NCBI GenBank assembly: GCA_043819345.1
Contig: JBDREX010000009.1
Span: 51,071 to 115,070 of the forward strand
Reading direction: 5' to 3'
Source of the DNA: CAYRDK01 sp043819345
Lineage (GTDB): Bacteria > Omnitrophota > Gorgyraeia > Velamenicoccales > Velamenicoccaceae
Length of the DNA stretch: 64,000 bases
The notes beneath the pieces are model-generated. The model saw only the letters and a list, made by a program, of their open reading frames with translations. It made no database searches and was not told where the DNA came from. Both the position numbers and the translations under genes were made by a program. Shown here piece after piece: positions 57,101 through 63,100 of this stretch (positions within the stretch are counted from its first letter, which is position 1; each line of letters starts with the position of its first letter).

Positions 57101-60100
57101 CTGACCTCTCTTCCTAAGATCTTTTAGGAAATTCACTAAATCACTCAATAAAAGATAGGCCCGATGCGTCTCCAGCTGGTCCAAATGAACGCTTCCTAAA
57201 GACATCCTCAAACGCAGATATATTTCTAATAAATCTTCTATTGTTATGGAAAGCCCGTTCTTCTCCCATTCAGAACTATCGCATCCCCTCTGGAAAAATG
57301 TCACATATCCGATATCCGACATCAAAGCCATATAATTCTCTAAAATGGCTAGATATTCCCCTGAGTTAATGAGTTTTTTCTGGCTTCCGATGGACAACTC
57401 TTCAAATGAATTCAAAACCATCCTCATCCCTGCTAAAGAATGGACCCGCATTTCATTATCAACGCGCAGCGTCTTCATCCCAATGCCCAAACACCCAACA
57501 TCAAAACGACCAATAACACTAAACATTTCAACTTCCCAGGCAAAAAAATTGTCTGAGAAACCATTAAATCTTTTTTGGAAATCAATAAATTCCTCTTCAG
57601 CCCTACATTCATACATAAAAATCAGACAACGGTTTATCTGATCATGAAAATTCACTAGGCTAAAACAAAGAACCCAAGCTTCTCCAAGATCATCACCGTC
57701 TCTCTTATACATATCCGGTAAATAGTCTTTCTCCATTTTCTCCGTTAAAGACTTAGCAAACGCTAGACTGTCTTCAAAAGTAGTCATCAGAGAACGCGTC
57801 AAAACTTTTTCTCCCGATATAATTGACCCTAGAGCAATAACCCTCTTATTCAAGTCTTCATAAGCTCGTTTCAACTCCGTTACGTTAAAACGATGAGTAA
57901 AAAACTTAAAATTATCTATCACTGAAGAAGCTATCTTGCTATTAGCAACAAAATTATTATAATTCACCGCGGAGCTTACCGCATGGTCACCGTCCTTCGG
58001 ATGAGGTCTTTTCGGAGCAGGCCCGAAATGATAAAGGATCAGCAACAAAACAGAACCAAAAAGAGGAAAAACACCAAAAAAGAAAGCCATAATAGCTATC
58101 ACCCAAACAGTTATATCCCACATGAGAACCTCTAAAGGAATCCCTTTATTACCTTCCTGGAAAGACACCTGTTTCTTGCGCTCCTCTGAAATATCGTCCC
58201 GAATAGAACGAAAGAAACGAGCCAAAACAAAATCAACTGGAAGCATGACAATAATCATAATCTGCAATTCTGCCATTCCGATACCAAACATCAGCGAAGA
58301 AAAATCAATAGGTAGCATGTTCATAAAATATCCTAAAACAGGGCTTGAAAAAGACTGATGCCCTTCAATAAACCTTTCTATAAACCTGGCAACAGACATC
58401 ATTTCTATGGGCTCCATAGAAATATCATCAATCAGCTTTTTCATGGCGCCCACCTGTCCAGATTGAGGCAAAAGTTCTAAATTTTTAGCGGCGATATAGG
58501 CAAAATAAGCGCTGACCACAACATCCAATCTCGTAATATCTTTAACACACAAAAGCTTTGAAACCTTATTCAAATCCAGGGGCACATATCGCAACGCATG
58601 ATTAGGCCCAATAATAAAATTATGACGGATCTGATGGAGAGAAGCAAAGAGCAATGAAATGATATCGGGCAGGTTGTTACCCAGGCCAAAAGTATTAATA
58701 TCAGCTATCCACTCAATCTGAAGATCTTGACAGGCGTTTGAGAAATCAATCTCTTGAGATGAGCCTATCCAAATTTTCCACGTTTTATTCGTATATTTAA
58801 TAAAACGCGCAGGGCGTAATGGCTGAACGAGAGAAGCTAATAAAAGCTCTTTGACAAGTTTAACATCCTGAGTAACATACTCCCTATTGGGCAGTTGAAC
58901 ATGTTCTTCCGGCCGGTTGAAGATTTTTCCAGGCGCATCTTTAATAAAACTAACGAATGAATTTGGAAATACTTTAGAGAAGAAAATCGCTAAAAGAACG
59001 GGGATCACCGGAGTTGATACAGCCTCAATTGACGGCCCGCGGGCAAAAATATTCACGCCTGCGGCCCGGCCGATAACTCTTTCAAATACAGCTAAAGAAG
59101 AAAGGCCGGGTCCTTGATTTATTCGTATTGGCACAGAACAAGTGCCGACAAAAACCGGAGAACTGCTTGCATTATTGTTGCGGCCAAAAAGCCTCTTAAT
59201 ACCCTTCCAGGCCAAAAGATGAATTTTATAATAAAATAAAATAATGACAGGCGCCCAAGGAATAAGAAAAGCTGTAAAGGGCACAATGAAAAGATCCCAC
59301 AAAACAACGAACTTTTTAGATTGATTTTCCGAAATCGCATCCCGGATGGCACGAAAGAAATTAGCTACAAGACATGAAAGAATTATCGCAACGTAGAATT
59401 CCACTCGAAGAAGGTCTTTCGTTGTTAAAAAAGCAGAGAGGTAGATAACTGGACTAGAAGACGGCCCGCGGGCAAAAATGTTCACACCTGCGGCCCGACC
59501 TATAGCTCTATGAAACATAAGAGAGCAAGAAAAATCAGACACAAATTTAATAAAAAGGACTACAAACATTTGTAAAGAGCTGGAAGCTTCTTGATCATCT
59601 GAAATCATCTCTCTTACCTCCGGCTGCAACAAATCCCATATCCTAGAATCCAATTGCACAGCTTGCTTCAAATATTTCTTGCCCTCTTCAAGCAAGCCCA
59701 CCGTTAGAAGGGCCTGGCCCAAATTCAAACGAACCCCGGCATCATGAGGATTAATGTTTGTAGCGGTATAAAATTCAATAATAGCTTCTGTGTATTTCTT
59801 TAAGACCATCAAAGCCGAACCAAGATTATAATGTGAATAAAAATCATAGGGGTCCCGGCGAAGAGCCTCACGATACGCTCTAACGGCTTTCTCGTATTGC
59901 TCGCTTGAAAAATAAGCAAAGCCCATGTTATACCAAGCCTTAACATTATGAGGGCTCAATTTTGTCGCCTGCCTAAAGGCGCTAAAACTTTCCTCATATC
60001 GCTTTGCTTCAAAACATTCAATTCCTTTTCGCACAAACTCAGCCGCCTTCACAGGATCATCATCGCTTAACAATACATTTAAAGATGTAGAATCAATATG

Positions 60101-63100
60101 TAAATATATTTTTTTAATTGCATTAATAATCGTTACAGACATAGCATAAGGCCCAACCTCGCCCAAAACGCGATAACCCACATTTAATCGCGTCATAAGA
60201 TCATAAGAGGCTAAATCAATATCCTGGGCACCTAACAACCTTACGATTGCGGAAACCTTTCTTTTAGACATAAGATAAGCATCTTGCAATCTCCAAAGAT
60301 CTCCATCTCTGTGATAATAATCACTCAATGTCATTCTCTGCGTTAAAAAGCCTGCAAAATGAATCGCCAAACCCTCAGCACCCTCTAAAGGAACCCAGTT
60401 AAAAGCATGTCCGATTCCCTGATAAGAAATAGCGACATCAAACACCTTTGTATTCTGTATTCCTAACAAAAATAGAACGATTTCGGTAAATTGCGCTCTG
60501 GCAGCATAAACAAATAAAGCACGACCAAACTTTTCTTTTCCCGGTATTTCAACCAAAGGCATAAGCTTTGCCATGCTATTTCCTCGCACATCAAGCTTAT
60601 CAATTAAAAGATTCATCATCTCTTTTTGACAAACAGGATTAAAATAACCGGCCCTTTTTAAATCATCCATTGCCTGCTCAACAATTGCCTGAATCCCTCT
60701 AGCTCCTCCTTGACTACGCTCACAAGCCATAATCGCATTCACTTTTTGACGATAATCTAATAAAGGAAAATCAGAAAACAAACGTTCAAGCTCTCTATGA
60801 AATGGGCAAAGAGCATCCGAAGAATAGAGCAAAAATGAGGTAGCCTTATCAAATTCCTGAGACACTTTTCTCTCTAGTCTCTGGCGAGCCGCTCGTTGAA
60901 TATTTAAAACCATCTCATAAGGAGGATTGAGGTTATAATCCCATCCTGTTGCCATCGTTTCAGAAGGATCAACGCCTCTATGCCAATCCGTTCCACTCGT
61001 TACAAACTTGCCCAGATTTTCTGCCAAAACTCGGAAATATTTCGTCTTCTGAGATTCCTGGCCATCCCCAGGAATATCCATTTCCCCTTTAAGCGTATAA
61101 GTGTATCCATAATAAACCTCAATAGCATCAATGCCCCCATTTGTCTCCTGATCAATACGCCGAATAAGGCCAGCCACTCCATCAAAAAATTCTGGGATTG
61201 AGACATTGTGAAAGATATTTGCGCAATACCAACCAGGATGCGCATATGCAACAACACCGCCCTCTTTATTAATAAGCGCAACGATCTCCTCGGCCGGAAT
61301 ATACCTTAGCTTCATCTTCTCCTCTGCCCCCCATCGCGTCATCAACTCATAGATAAGCTGATCGGGTTTCTCTAAACCTTTTGTTTCAAGAATAGAAACA
61401 ATCTTTGCCGCCTGTGCAGCCATTTCTTTACGAATTGACCAAACAGTGGGCATATGCGCATAGGTAAAAATCTCCGCAAGAATTATCGCCTCATCCTCTG
61501 AAAGCTCGTAAACCTCCTCCGCTTTAAGGATATCCATAATAATATCCGCCAGAAACCAACTATAATCCCCATTTAAAGAACCATCCTGCAGCAATTTACC
61601 ATGATAGAACTCAGCAGCTTTCTGAGAGTCTTTTTTCAGCCCATTATCTTCCAAAACTTGAATAAAATCCTCTATGGCAGCGCAAATCATACCACTGAGA
61701 TCAAAACTTTTAACCTCTTCACTTCTGAGGCCCGCTTTCTCGTAATGCTCCTGAATAAAGAAATCCAAGGTAGTAATCTGTAAAATAATCCTCATCATCC
61801 ACCGAGACTTCTGACAGCCACAAATATTAATGAATTCCGGTGAATGATAATCAGGATAATAACCAATAATATGGTTCGTTCCGTTTAAAACCGAACCATC
61901 CTGACCGCTCACAATAACACCCGATTCAAACTCGCATCCAGGAATAACATTGACACCATATCTTTTACCGATTTCAATCGCCTCATCCAAGCCCAACACC
62001 GTATTATAGTTCGTTAAAGCAATCCATTTTGTACCTGTCCGCACCGCCTCTTTTATAACTTCTTCATTTGTCTTAGACCCATTGGATAAATTAGAATGGA
62101 CATGCATATCCCGCCTGCCCAAATCATCCGGAAGCCATTTTAGATTCTGCTGATATCCCATGACAACGGAATCAAGGCTTTCGCCTAAAATGTTTCTTGA
62201 AACAACGGCCCCAAACAACACATTCCAATCAGGAACATGGCCTTCTCTTATTTTTATATCTTCCTCTATAATAATACCTTCTAGCACACTGATACCTTGC
62301 TGTTCTTCTCCTGTAAACCGTAAAGCCTGTGCCGCAGCGCTACGAATCCGCTGGCCGGTGCCGGTAAGATCCGAATGACTCAAATCTTGACAAGCTGAAC
62401 GCACCAACAACAACGAACTTGAACAAAAGCTCTCTAAAATTTGCGCCTTAAGCTTAAAAGCTTTTTTACTAAATGGATCGACACTCATGAGCACCAGATC
62501 AAGAACAGTTAATGCCTCCTGATAGTTCTGATGCCCCATCAAGACTTCTGTTTTTTCCAAATAAGGTCTAGCCAATCTAATGCCATCATCAAAAAAGCTC
62601 GTATTATCCCGTTGAACATTTATAACACCTTGCCAATTACCACGATGAAAATCATTTGCGCCCTTTTCAAGACGAACTTGTACTCCTGTTAAATCTTTTA
62701 AATCAACCAGAATCTTCTGATCCATGCTTTCACTTCCATCTATATCATCATTTGATTCAATTCCATCCAGGAGCCCCTTTTTGATAAGCTCGGCTACACC
62801 CTGCACAATCTGATCAAAAGGAAAACCTTTGTTTATAATATCTTTGGACATGTGGGCTTTAATAAAAATACCGCCAATTTTTTTGACTGATACAGCGAAT
62901 TGCTCCACTCTCGTGAGCTGTTTATTAGCTCTCCTTTCAGCAAAATTAGTATCAAACAAAACATACATAATAACTCTAAGCATTCTGACCTCATCGGCCA
63001 ACAAGCCACCCCTGTTATACATCCAGGCACCTGTCACTTCGCCAATATTGAATAATTTATCTGGCTTCAAATCAGCCTGAACCAGCTTTTTAAAGATCTC

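Noticed and set aside
62900..63040. Further copy of helical module F near 62.9 kb
   Set aside because: Only a short stretch (VRMLRVIMYVLFDTNF) resembles module F; the remaining blocks are absent.
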